Assembly (NCBI RefSeq): GCF_002251295.1
Contig: NZ_NPJA01000041.1
Coordinates: 1-64,000, forward strand
DNA from: Prevotella sp. P5-50
Lineage (GTDB): Bacteria > Bacteroidota > Bacteroidia > Bacteroidales > Bacteroidaceae
Length of the DNA: 64,000 bases
Direction of reading: 5' to 3'
Shown: positions 1-7,425 of the stretch, one piece after another
How positions within the stretch are numbered: position 1 is the stretch's first letter
Layout: each line of letters opens with the position of its first letter
Notes under the pieces: model-generated
Seen by the model: only the letters and a program-made list of their open reading frames with translations
Databases searched by the model: none
Told to the model about the DNA's origin: nothing
Position numbers and translations under genes: made by a program

Positions 1-1594
1 ACTGTTGCAAGGCCAGCCTGAAGACATAAGGGGTCAGCTGTCTGAAATCAGCAGGTGTACTTACCGGGCTATAATACTCGGCTTGAGTAAAAGTTACTTT
101 CAGATCAGTCACTTCCCATCCATGTAAACCAGATTGGCAAGACATACGAATCCCTTCAAAAACGGCATTTTGAAAAGAATGGTTCAGATAACCATAGGAG
201 ATGTCACTTTCGATTTGCAACCCTGTCCCTAACGGCAAGGGTTCAAGCGTCAGCCCTATTGTGGCCCAGTAAGGGTTGGGTGGCACTTCGATCTGAATAA
301 TCTTATTGACCTTTTTTACAGGTCGTTCTTTGTAGATAGTCTTGATCTCATCAAAATGGACCTTTACGGAAAATCGTTCTTCCAGCAATGTCTGTATGAT
401 TTCCTTTTGTGTCAAACCATATAACGAGATTTCCAATTCATCACTATATGAGTTTATGGAAAAGGACAAAGACGGGTCTTCAATCCACAATGTATTCAGA
501 GCGGATATCACCTTGCTTCTCTCTTCGGACCTGTCTGGCCGGACGGAGGATTTGAGAGCGGGATGCTGATGAGATAACCCTTGAATCAAACAAGGTTTAG
601 TACCTAAATAATCTCCGATTCGAAAATCTTCCATATCTTCTACAATCGCGATATCATTGGCCCCCACTTCATCAACATTTATCTCTCTGCCCTGATAAAT
701 AGTCTTTAGATTTTTAATCTTGATGAATTTTTCCGAATCGTTGATTCTTACAATGTCTCGAAGTCTCAGACTTCCGTCAATTATTTTTAGAAAACTTCTT
801 TTATGTCCTTTGGGGTCATGCTCTATCTTATAGAGATAAGCTGAAAGTCTGTTTGAGACTGATTCTGGAGGAAGTATAAAAGAAGAGATGGCGTCCAACA
901 ACTCATTGATACCGATATTGAACATTGCTGATCCATGTAGTACCGGATAGACTTTGGCTTTTGCCACAAGATCGATTATCGTATTCCAATAATCAGCCGG
1001 TGAAATTTCGCTATCCGCCAAATATCGTTCTAATATATTGTCGTCATGGTTGCATACAAATTCTTTGTATTCTTCCTTTATATATGTTTGGGAGCAAATC
1101 GGATAAACCAATCCATCGACAACAGTTTGCATAAACAGGACATCTTGAGACAGATTTGTTTTTATATCCAGATACAAACGCTCTAAATTCACACCGTCAC
1201 GGTCAATTTTATTGATAAATATAATTGTCGGGATTTGCAGTTTTTGTAAAGTATTGAACAGCAACTTTGTTTGCGCTTGTATGCCTTCCTTTGCGGATAA
1301 GATGAGGACTGCTCCATCAAGCATTTTGAATGTCCGCTCCACTTCCGCAATAAAATCCATGTGTCCCGGAGTGTCAATGATATTGCATTTCACTCCATTC
1401 CAGATAATAGATGTCGTAGAAGCCCGAACAGTAATTCCTCTACGTTTCTCTATATCCATAGAGTCTGTTATGGTGTCACCATTATCCACACGGCCGCACT
1501 TTTCCGTTGCTCCACTGGCAAACAGCAGATTCTCGGTTACGGAAGTTTTTCCTGCATCAATGTGAGCAAGAATTCCTAAATTTATAATATTCAT
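1..1594 (-). CDS. tetQ: Tetracycline resistance ribosomal protection protein Tet(Q), C terminus cut by window edge
   Basis: EF-G-like GTPase that releases tetracycline from the ribosome. About 531 of the usual ~640 codons are present; the 3' end lies outside the window. The translation starts [20 protein letters not shown] and shows the GTPase motifs AHIDAGKT (G1), [14 protein letters not shown] (G3) and NKIDRDG (G4), and continues in one frame to [13 protein letters not shown] at the edge. The ATG at 1594 gives the canonical Tet(Q) N terminus. A Bacteroidetes promoter and a three-codon leader lie upstream. In CTnDOT-type conjugative transposons tetQ is the first gene of tetQ-rteA-rteB and controls tetracycline-induced transfer; rteA would be expected just left of this window. 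The next gene upstream is a helicase piece typical of such elements. Confidence 0.97.
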   Translation of the reverse strand, partial: MNIINLGILAHIDAGKTSVTENLLFASGATEKCGRVDNGDTITDSMDIEKRRGITVRASTTSIIWNGVKCNIIDTPGHMDFIAEVERTFKMLDGAVLILSAKEGIQAQTKLLFNTLQKLQIPTIIFINKIDRDGVNLERLYLDIKTNLSQDVLFMQTVVDGLVYPICSQTYIKEEYKEFVCNHDDNILERYLADSEISPADYWNTIIDLVAKAKVYPVLHGSAMFNIGINELLDAISSFILPPESVSNRLSAYLYKIEHDPKGHKRSFLKIIDGSLRLRDIVRINDSEKFIKIKNLKTIYQGREINVDEVGANDIAIVEDMEDFRIGDYLGTKPCLIQGLSHQHPALKSSVRPDRSEERSKVISALNTLWIEDPSLSFSINSYSDELEISLYGLTQKEIIQTLLEERFSVKVHFDEIKTIYKERPVKKVNKIIQIEVPPNPYWATIGLTLEPLPLGTGLQIESDISYGYLNHSFQNAVFEGIRMSCQSGLHGWEVTDLKVTFTQAEYYSPVSTPADFRQLTPYVFRLALQQ

Positions 1595-1708
1595 TTGGAT
1601 TAAGCAATAATATACTACAATAGATGCATTGTCGAAACGCACCTTTTAATACCTCCTCGTAGCATGTGAGAACTACAGGATTACTAACTCGTATTAATAT
1701 GTATATTA

Positions 1709-1720
1709 TTACTGCCGCAT
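1709..1720 (-). promoter_or_regulatory. Three-codon leader peptide (MRQ) of the tetQ attenuator
   Basis: Directly downstream of the predicted transcription start the minus strand reads ATG CGG CAG TAA. The remaining ~115 nt before the tetQ ATG contain a purine-rich GAGGAGG near 1650-1660 that could be masked by RNA folding. Translational attenuation through a very short leader peptide is established for CTnDOT tetQ. The identity of this ORF as that leader is inferred from position and size. Confidence 0.6.
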
Positions 1721-1728
1721 AACGATTA

Positions 1729-1759
1729 CAAAATTACACAAAAAAATATATCTAACAAA
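1729..1759 (-). promoter_or_regulatory. tetQ promoter (Bacteroidetes type)
   Basis: On the minus strand TTTG (1756-1759) is followed after exactly 19 bases by TAATTTTG (1729-1736). This matches the -33/-7 consensus TTTG-N19-TAnnTTTG of Bacteroidetes sigma-ABfr promoters. Transcription would start near 1722, a few bases before the leader ATG. Confidence 0.75.
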
Positions 1760-1863
1760 AGTAGGAGGATTTTTTAACTTTTTTTTAACATAGACATTTT
1801 ATTAGGGAAACGTAGGTTCAACTGGTAAGTACAAATAAGTAGAAATGTTTGAACAACACTGTT

Positions 1864-1959
1864 TTAGGAAGTTGAAAAATCAAGTTTCTCTCTCGGTATA
1901 GCGTTTATTTTGGCCAATATCTTCTTTAGTTTGGCATTTGAGTATTTCCCATTCGTGTT
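1864..1959 (-). pseudogene. Possible relic of an IS30-type transposase C terminus
   Basis: A 31-codon open stretch ending in TAA at 1864 reads ...KILAKINAIPREKLDFSTS. The pattern N-x-x-P-R-x-x-L-x-F-x-T resembles the C-terminal motif of IS30-family transposases. There is no start codon, the frame is closed by a stop just upstream (1960-1962), and no terminal repeats could be paired with it. If the resemblance is real it is a decayed insertion-sequence scrap. It could also be chance. Confidence 0.25.
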
Positions 1960-1974
1960 CTATTTAGCTCCTTA

Positions 1975-2058
1975 TTATGAGTATGTAGCAAGTTGCTTAT
2001 CAAATTCAGCCTCTTTGAGGGTCAAATATGGTTTTGCAAATGGTGACTGACAAGACAT
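1975..2058 (-). CDS. Possible 27-residue small protein
   Basis: ATG at 2058 to TAA at 1975, reading MSCQSPFAKPYLTLKEAEFD and seven further residues. Composition looks protein-like rather than random, with an acidic/lysine-rich second half. No promoter or ribosome-binding site can be singled out and no family is recognised. It may be another fragment of the decayed insertion suspected just downstream. With that relic, the tetQ promoter and the MITE-like repeat, it is all that is visible in the 660 bases between tetQ and the helicase piece. Confidence 0.2.
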   Translation of the reverse strand: MSCQSPFAKPYLTLKEAEFDKQLATYS

Positions 2059-2126
2059 AAACAAGGTCAGCAGGATTTTTTACATAAATGGACATGAATG
2101 TATATAACCTAAAATAAGAATAAATT

Positions 2127-2230
2127 TTAATAAGGGCTGCCCAAAAAGAAAAAAATGCAGTTGCCATCCTACAGATACTTGCAGAAAGGATAAAATTTAC
2201 TTTTAGACCTTTTGGGATAGCCCTTATTAA
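2127..2230. repeat. MITE-like element with ~19-bp terminal inverted repeats
   Basis: The left end TTAATAAGGGCTGCCCAAA (2127-2145) is mirrored by the right end, whose reverse complement is TTAATAAGGGCTATCCCAAA (2211-2230). They differ by one indel and one base. The ~65 bp between are non-coding. Length (104 bp), GGGCT-type ends and the AT-rich TTAA-containing borders suggest a miniature inverted-repeat transposable element derived from a Bacteroidetes IS. It sits 24 bp downstream of the helicase stop. A transcription terminator for that gene is an alternative role. Confidence 0.5.
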
Positions 2231-2253
2231 TACTTCAGATAAAATTCCTAAGG

Positions 2254-4530
2254 TTATATTTTCAATCCTTTGAACCGGGTTTCCTCCTTGGCATACAGTC
2301 CCGGACGCCCGATTATGACATGGTTGGCAACGATACTATCCGCCGGACTGCGTATCTGCGGCGGTGCATTTTCGGGATATTGCGCCTGCCTGTTCCTCAC
2401 ATCTTCCGCTTCCGGCTTGACCTGTTGCCCTTCTTTCTCCTTTTCGGCGACTTCGGGCGTGGGCGGCGCAAGTTCCAGCTGTATTTTTCGGTCAAGGGCG
2501 GCAAGTTCGGATTTCAGCTGCTTCAGCTCGTCCTCCTTCTTCCACACCTTGCCCGCTATCTCCTGCAACTGCGGTATCTCCCTCTCCAGCACCTCGTTCT
2601 TCGCCTTGTACTGGTCGATAATGGAGGGTATCCTCTCCATCGCGTTCAGGAAGTTTCGGGCGGCAGCCATCGGATCAGCCATTGCCAGATGTCCGTTGTT
2701 ATAGGTGTACTTGTAGTTCCCCTCTACCACGAAGCGGTTGTCGGTAAACTCCAATCCCTCTTTGAGTATCCTCTCGCTCACCACCTTTATCGGAAAACCG
2801 TACAGTTCTCCGACCTGTGTGTAAAGCCCGCCCGTAGTGGCGTTTTTCGCTATCTCCTGCAAACGCTTTCCGATAACCTTCTCATCGGCGGAATCCACAC
2901 CGTCCACCTTTATTATATTAAGGCGGCTGCCCTCCCTGTCGGTCTGCGCCACCGAAAGGAAGCGGTTCCAGTCCTCCGTCATGGCATCTATGAAAGCCGT
3001 GTTGTTACGCAACTCGCCCGTCTTCGACTCTAACTTGAACTCCGAATCACGCTTGCCCTTGTTAAACGACTTGCGTTCCCCTTCGAGCGAGGCGATGCGC
3101 TTTTCAAGTTTCGCCTTGTCCAGCAGGTCGGTGTTGCCGGATAGCAACGCCATATATTCCGAAAAGTTCATGCCCGATTTCTCGTCCACTGCCCCCTCGT
3201 CGATGGTACGCGCCCCCATAGCACCGCTTTTGAGCTGGCTGATGAAAGTCTGCTTGCAGTGCAGGAGGTTGAACTTGTAGCTGTCCAGTGACTTCTCCAC
3301 CGCGTAGATGATTACGTCCACGTTGTTCCCGGCGAAATGCTTGGCAATTTCGTTTCCGGCTCTAACTCCGCGTCCGTCACGCTGTTGCAGGTCGGACGGT
3401 CGCCACGGCGTATCGAGATGATGAATTGCCACACACCTTTTCTGTGCGTTCACACCCGTTCCGAGCATGGAGGTGGAGCCGAACAGAACACGCACCGTTC
3501 CGGCATTCATGGCGTCTATCACCGTCTTCCGAGCCTTGTCGGTCTTGCACTCCTGAATGAAGCGCACCTCGCTTGGCGGTATGCCGTAATCCTCCGTCAG
3601 CTTGCGCTTGATTTCCGAATAGACGTTCCACCCGTCGCCCGGCTGATATGTCCCCAAGTCCGAGAAAACGAACTGCGTGCCTTTCTGCGCGTCGTATTTT
3701 TGGTAATACTCCGCGATCATCTTGGCACAGTGGCTCGCCTTGTTATCGGGGTGGTCTTCATAATGCGGGTCTATCATGCGCATGTCGAGTGCCATCTTGC
3801 GGGCGTAGTCGGTGGCGATAAGCATCTTCGCCTTTTCCTCCGTTTCCGAAAGCGGCAGCCTGCCCAGAAGTGTGGCATCGCCAGTCTTGGCGAACTGCAT
3901 CAGCTTCTGTATGAAGTCCTCCTGCTCCGGCGTGGGCGGTATGTGGTGCAGTATCTCATTCTTGTTGGGACGATCTACGCCCACGTCCTCTGCCGTGCGG
4001 TAGTCCGTGATTTCATTATAGAAGGCGGCAAGTTCCGGCACCTTGATGAAGTAGCGGAAACGCTCCTTTTGAACCACGTTGTTCGTCACGTTAAATTCAA
4101 AATCCGTCGTCTTCTTGGCGAATATCGCCGCCCAAGCGTCGAAACATCGGATGTCCTGCCGTTCCAGCTCCTTCGGACGCAAATACTTGAACAGCAGATA
4201 CAACTCCGTCAGCGAGTTGCTGATGGTAGTACCCGAAAGGAAGGTCGCTCCCAAGTCTCTGCCCGTGCGCTCCTGTATGGTGCGTATGGCAAAGAGCATG
4301 TTCAGTGCCTTCTGGCTTCCCTCGCTGTTGCCCAGTCCCGCCACACGGTCATGGCGCGTGTTGAACGTCAGATTTTTGAACTGGTGGCTCTCATCTATGA
4401 AGATGTGGTCGATGCCCATCTGCTTGAAATCCACCACGTCGTCCGTGCGTGACTTTATGGCATGTTCCACCTTCTCCAGCTTCGCTTCAAGGTTGTGTTT
4501 GCGCTTCTCCAGACCTTTCAGCATAGTCAT
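2254..4530 (-). pseudogene. SNF2-type helicase / DNA methylase of an integrative conjugative element, C-terminal part only
   Basis: About 755 residues of the C-terminal half of the very large (often close to 2,000-residue) SNF2-like protein common in Bacteroidetes conjugative elements. Recognisable homology begins at [16 protein letters not shown] (ATG at 4524). Visible helicase features are the Walker B-like [11 protein letters not shown], the motif III region [13 protein letters not shown], and the C-terminal helicase lobe with [16 protein letters not shown] and [15 protein letters not shown] coiled-coil tail follows, and the gene ends with its own stop at 2254. The N-terminal methylase and Walker A portions are missing. 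Upstream of ~4530 the open frame continues only by chance through a primase fragment read out of frame (next in-frame ATG 4647). GC content is clearly higher than in both flanks, consistent with a separate origin. Confidence 0.85.
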
Positions 4531-4690
4531 ACCATAAGTTTTTGACAGGATTGACATTGAAAGAAGGAGATTGCTCTGACCTAAATGGGGACAGATACCA
4601 ATAGTTTCCTTTGAGGACATAAGACTTATGGTAGCCTTGTGTTTCAAGGAACTGGATGATGCTTACAGATTTGATCTCGTCTATTGTCAT
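4521..4690 (-). pseudogene. Truncated primase (CHC2-like N terminus) of a mobilizable element
   Basis: Starts [20 protein letters not shown] and continues through [20 protein letters not shown] and KNLWYDY, the pattern of the N-terminal domain of primases from Bacteroides mobilizable elements. These often lack the zinc ligands of classical CHC2 fingers, as here. After YDY the frame enters helicase sequence and stops within 11 codons (at 4487), so only ~54 of the usual ~300 or more codons remain. It lies 67 bp downstream of repA, the normal order for a RepA-primase pair. The break coincides with the start of the GC-rich helicase piece, so truncation is by recombination, not point mutation. Confidence 0.75.
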
Positions 4691-4757
4691 TACTCTATGT
4701 ATTTACGGGCAATCGTAGTTTATTATATATATACCCTTTAAACTTAAACTCATAAAC

Positions 4758-5876
4758 TTATTTTTGGGAAGGTTGCGCGGGATGGTAGTGATAGCCGTCT
4801 TTATTTTTGGTTATCAACTTCCGCTCGTTGAATATCTTTAGCATTTCTTTTATTGCGTTATCCCCACGCTTATAGCCTTCTTCCGCATAAGATGCACCAA
4901 GAGCCTTCACTAACTCAATATACTTCTGTGGTGGTTCGTTGCCAAATACTTTCTGCAATACTCTTGTGTGAACATCGTCAGAAAGAGATGTGAGAGGTTT
5001 GTCTTTTGGCTTCACAACTGTAACATGATACCCCACATCAAGTACAGGTAGAGAATTGTCATCGATGTAAAACGCCCAGGAGGAGAACTCCTTGTCACGC
5101 ATATGCATAGGCTTCACCTCACTGATATTGGCATCTTGCTTGTCTTTGCTAATAATCAGCACTGTCTCAGCCTTGTTCTCTAACTCTGTTCCTATATGGC
5201 CACGAGTGTTATTGTCATTCTTGTTCAGATGCAATACACAGTGTATATGCAGATTGTATTTGCTCGTCCATGCCATTAGCATCGTCATCACATCGGTGGA
5301 CTCCTTAGCGTTGTTGATGTCATACATGAGGTCACGAAGACCATCTATGATGACAAGGCCAACACCTTCAAATGTTCTGAGAGCATAGTCAATGAGAGCA
5401 ATACGTAGAGAGGGGGTGAACTCCCTGAGCCCATAGAATCTGATGCGTTTATCTTCCTTGTTCAAACTAAGACCTGCCAAGCGATAAATACGCTCAATCA
5501 CATTATGACAGTGGAACTTACTTTGTTCAGTGTCAAAATATAGGATCATACGCTTCCCCTCTGGCAGACTTGCACGGTAGTTAAGTACAGTTGTATTAGT
5601 GACGGCAGCTGCTACCATTGCGGTGATATTGAAAGTCTTTTTGCTTTTTGCCTTTCCTGTTGATGCACTGAAATTGCCAAAGGTGGCAATGGTGCAATCT
5701 CCAACCCATAGTATCTGAGGAGGGACGGGTGGCTTCTCAGAGGCTTTTATTTCTCCTTGCCTGAGATAACTGTCAAGTTCATTGTCGTTGAAACTGCTTT
5801 TACATAGCATCCCAACTTCAAGTGAACCTGTTTCTGGTTCATCTTTGTCCCCTTTACTGTTTCTTCCTCTTGCCAT
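4758..5876 (-). CDS. RepA-like RecA-fold ATPase of a mobilizable element
   Basis: 372 residues. An N-terminal hydrophilic stretch is followed by a RecA/DnaB-like ATPase core: Walker A-like SASTGKAKSKKTF (about residues 70-82), a beta-strand ILYFDTEQSKFHCHNV, Walker B GVGLVIIDGLRDL, and a motif 3 region HIHCVLHLNKND. This layout is that of RepA-like replicative helicase/regulator proteins found in Bacteroidetes integrative mobilizable elements, usually between an excisionase-like HTH gene and a primase gene, exactly as here. It probably helps replicate the excised circle. The C-terminal ~80 residues look like a winged-helix tail. The start ATG lies inside the 3' end of the 47-codon gene upstream, suggesting translational coupling. 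Confidence 0.75.
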   Translation of the reverse strand: MARGRNSKGDKDEPETGSLEVGMLCKSSFNDNELDSYLRQGEIKASEKPPVPPQILWVGDCTIATFGNFSASTGKAKSKKTFNITAMVAAAVTNTTVLNYRASLPEGKRMILYFDTEQSKFHCHNVIERIYRLAGLSLNKEDKRIRFYGLREFTPSLRIALIDYALRTFEGVGLVIIDGLRDLMYDINNAKESTDVMTMLMAWTSKYNLHIHCVLHLNKNDNNTRGHIGTELENKAETVLIISKDKQDANISEVKPMHMRDKEFSSWAFYIDDNSLPVLDVGYHVTVVKPKDKPLTSLSDDVHTRVLQKVFGNEPPQKYIELVKALGASYAEEGYKRGDNAIKEMLKIFNERKLITKNKDGYHYHPAQPSQK

Positions 5877-5997
5877 TATTTTGTCTGTTTTGTTGCTTAC
5901 ACTTTGATGGGTCTATAACAACCTCGGATTTTTCCAGAAGGGCAGTCAGCTGGACATCAGAATAAATCCTGGTCATGTTCTTCTTTCGGCCTTTCAT
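5854..5997 (-). CDS. Small basic protein (47 residues) between the HTH and RepA genes
   Basis: ATG at 5997, TAA at 5854. The product begins MKGRKKNMTRIYSDVQLTAL and ends in a strongly basic QNNGKRKKQ tail. The start lies 4 bp after the HTH gene stop (6002) and the end overlaps the repA start (5876) by 23 bp, so the three genes are packed as a translationally coupled unit. No family is recognised. The charge pattern suggests nucleic-acid binding. It could instead be a leader-type ORF serving only to couple RepA translation. Confidence 0.5.
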   Translation of the reverse strand: MKGRKKNMTRIYSDVQLTALLEKSEVVIDPSKCKQQNRQNNGKRKKQ

Positions 5998-6001
5998 CTA
6001 A

Positions 6002-6340
6002 TTAGTCTTTTGCTGGTTCTTTCCTTTCAAAAGAACAGTGGTTAGAGCGCATCCATCTCACTATCTCTTTCCGGTCAAAATAGATTGTCTTGCCCTTGGG
6101 CTTATAATGCGGAATCTCCATGTTCATCGTGAGCTTATATATCTGCGACTGTGAAACGCCAAGATATTCTGCGAGTTCAGTGGTTGTGAGCATTTCCTTA
6201 GTGATATACAAGCTGTTTTCAATCTTTTTCAAACGTTCTTCAAGCACTTCAGGCTCGACAGCTTTGAGCTCACGGACTGTGATTTCTAACAACTCTACGC
6301 GTTTTGCGAGAATCTCTATGTCAATTTTCTTGTTTGCCAT
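6002..6340 (-). CDS. Excisionase-family helix-turn-helix protein
   Basis: 112 residues. The first ~50 form a coiled coil (EILAKRVELLEITVRELKAV). Then comes an HTH_17/excisionase domain: MLTTTELAEYLGVSQSQIYK, a turn at IPHYKPKGKTIYFDRKEIVR, and a short tail. Such proteins in Bacteroidetes mobilizable elements act as excision directionality factors or regulators of the rep genes. It heads the HTH-small ORF-repA-primase run. A promoter-like TAACTTTG lies 64 bp upstream of the start and a perfect 12-bp hairpin precedes that. Confidence 0.8.
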   Translation of the reverse strand: MANKKIDIEILAKRVELLEITVRELKAVEPEVLEERLKKIENSLYITKEMLTTTELAEYLGVSQSQIYKLTMNMEIPHYKPKGKTIYFDRKEIVRWMRSNHCSFERKEPAKD

Positions 6341-6403
6341 AATTACATGTATTAAATTTTAGACAATGAGGGAGCTACCCCCGAAACGGAATCGATTCGG
6401 CGG

Positions 6404-6411
6404 CAAAGTTA
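6404..6411 (-). promoter_or_regulatory. Candidate -7 box for the HTH-repA-primase operon
   Basis: The minus strand carries TAACTTTG, a perfect TAnnTTTG. The -33 region has only a weak GTTG match near 6430. It lies between the 6439-6470 hairpin and the HTH start, where an operon promoter would be expected. Confidence 0.45.
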
Positions 6412-6438
6412 CCCTTTATATGTCGGCGGCAACTGACT

Positions 6439-6470
6439 ATCCTCCTGACAGTTCTTTTTGTCAGGAGGAT
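6439..6470 (-). terminator. Perfect 12-bp stem-loop between the unknown gene and the HTH gene
   Basis: ATCCTCCTGACA (6439-6450) pairs perfectly with TGTCAGGAGGAT (6459-6470) around an 8-nt loop rich in T on the plus strand. It follows the stop at 6512 by about 40 bp. There is no T-run after the stem on the minus strand, so it may be a terminator-like or mRNA-stabilising hairpin, or a protein-binding palindrome. Confidence 0.5.
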
Positions 6471-6511
6471 TGAAAGGGGAATTTGCTTTCAGTTGCTTAC
6501 TTTAGTTTATT

Positions 6512-7237
6512 TCATTGCATTTCTTTCAGTTGATTTACAAGATTTGAATAAGCTTCATTTGGAAACGGTTGTGTTGATGCCCTAAGTTCTGTCAGGCGTG
6601 AACTAATTGCACCACGAGATGATGGCTTCATGGTTTTCTGAGGTGAAAGCAACTTGTTGTCTGCTATGAGCGATACCCAATTATGGGGGATCATCTTTTG
6701 CATTGAGAGAGCAAACATGAATTGAAGTACATGACGCATGTTCTGGACAACAAGGGGACGCTTCAACTTGCATCTGAAAAACAAATCCACAGTTCTTTCA
6801 TCAACTGTATCAACAAAGAAATTCGACTCATTGGCGAATTGCGTGATGAGTCGAATCTGATTTTCATTGAAAGTTGCTAAGGAATGTGGAGTATCTACCA
6901 CATATTCAATGTGGTTGAATGAATGAACCATTTCTAAGAAATCTTTCTTTCCAAACTCTGGCAACTTGAAGAATTTTTCTACCAAATCCTTTCTTGTTGT
7001 AAGCAGCTCATAAATGCTGAAAAGATTCCTGAAATGGTTGCGGATTGATTCTTCTTCCTGAGAGAAAACGGGAAGATGATAACTGATAAAGTCGTTAACA
7101 TAGCGGTCATACAACTTGCTGTCATTAACGATTTCCGACTGGTACTGCTCGTATGCAGCACGAAAGAGTGTCCAAAGCTCATCTTTGGAAGGCTCATTCT
7201 CCTGTTCTGGGCAATGATTAGAACACTGCAAACACAA
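6512..7237 (-). CDS. Unknown protein of the mobilizable element (about 241 residues, start uncertain)
   Basis: The frame is open from about 7,300 to the stop at 6512 but has no ATG near its 5' end. The TTG at 7237 gives LCLQCSNHCPEQENEPSKDE and so on; reading back without a start adds a Cys/Arg-rich stretch (VRRKTPLCSLFLCLQC). The body is soluble, helical and rich in aromatic residues (LWTLFRAAYEQYQSEI, FFVDTVDERTVDLFFRCKLK). No family is recognised. An ATG with a plausible 5' leader lies at 7344 in another frame, so the real gene may be a frameshifted fusion. It lies between the HTH-array gene and the excisionase-like gene, in the same orientation. Confidence 0.55.
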   Translation of the reverse strand: MCLQCSNHCPEQENEPSKDELWTLFRAAYEQYQSEIVNDSKLYDRYVNDFISYHLPVFSQEEESIRNHFRNLFSIYELLTTRKDLVEKFFKLPEFGKKDFLEMVHSFNHIEYVVDTPHSLATFNENQIRLITQFANESNFFVDTVDERTVDLFFRCKLKRPLVVQNMRHVLQFMFALSMQKMIPHNWVSLIADNKLLSPQKTMKPSSRGAISSRLTELRASTQPFPNEAYSNLVNQLKEMQ

Positions 7238-7239
7238 AA

Positions 7240-7344
7240 AGAGAGAGCACAGAGGAGTTTTTCTTCTGACTCGTCCAGGAACAGGGATTTGGTTCCGTTG
7301 CGCCTATCTCGCATTCGGAGTTTGACAGATTTACATACTTGCAT
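7240..7344 (-). pseudogene. Integrase-like N-terminal fragment (out of frame with the following gene)
   Basis: From ATG 7344 the minus strand reads MQVCKSVKLRMRDRRNGTKS then LFLDESEEKLLC. The pattern VKLRxRxxxNGTKSLFLD resembles the arm-binding N terminus of Bacteroidetes tyrosine recombinases. No recombinase follows: this frame has lost any resemblance within ~35 codons, while the adjacent frame opens into the 241-residue protein. Either an integrase was deleted down to its first codons, or this is the true start of the unknown gene with a frameshift near 7,250. Confidence 0.35.
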
Positions 7345-7425
7345 ATTGTTTTATTATTATTTGTTTTTGTTGCAAAATTCCTAAATGATACAATATTGAC
7401 CTCAGTAAAGAGAAAGTAAATCGTA

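Noticed and set aside
3337..4452. 371-codon plus-strand frame opposite the helicase piece
   Set aside because: Shadow ORF caused by high GC; the minus-strand frame carries clear helicase motifs.
4487..4647. N-terminal extension of the helicase frame to ATG 4647
   Set aside because: The first ~39 residues ([20 protein letters not shown] onward) are the primase coding sequence read in the wrong frame, not helicase.
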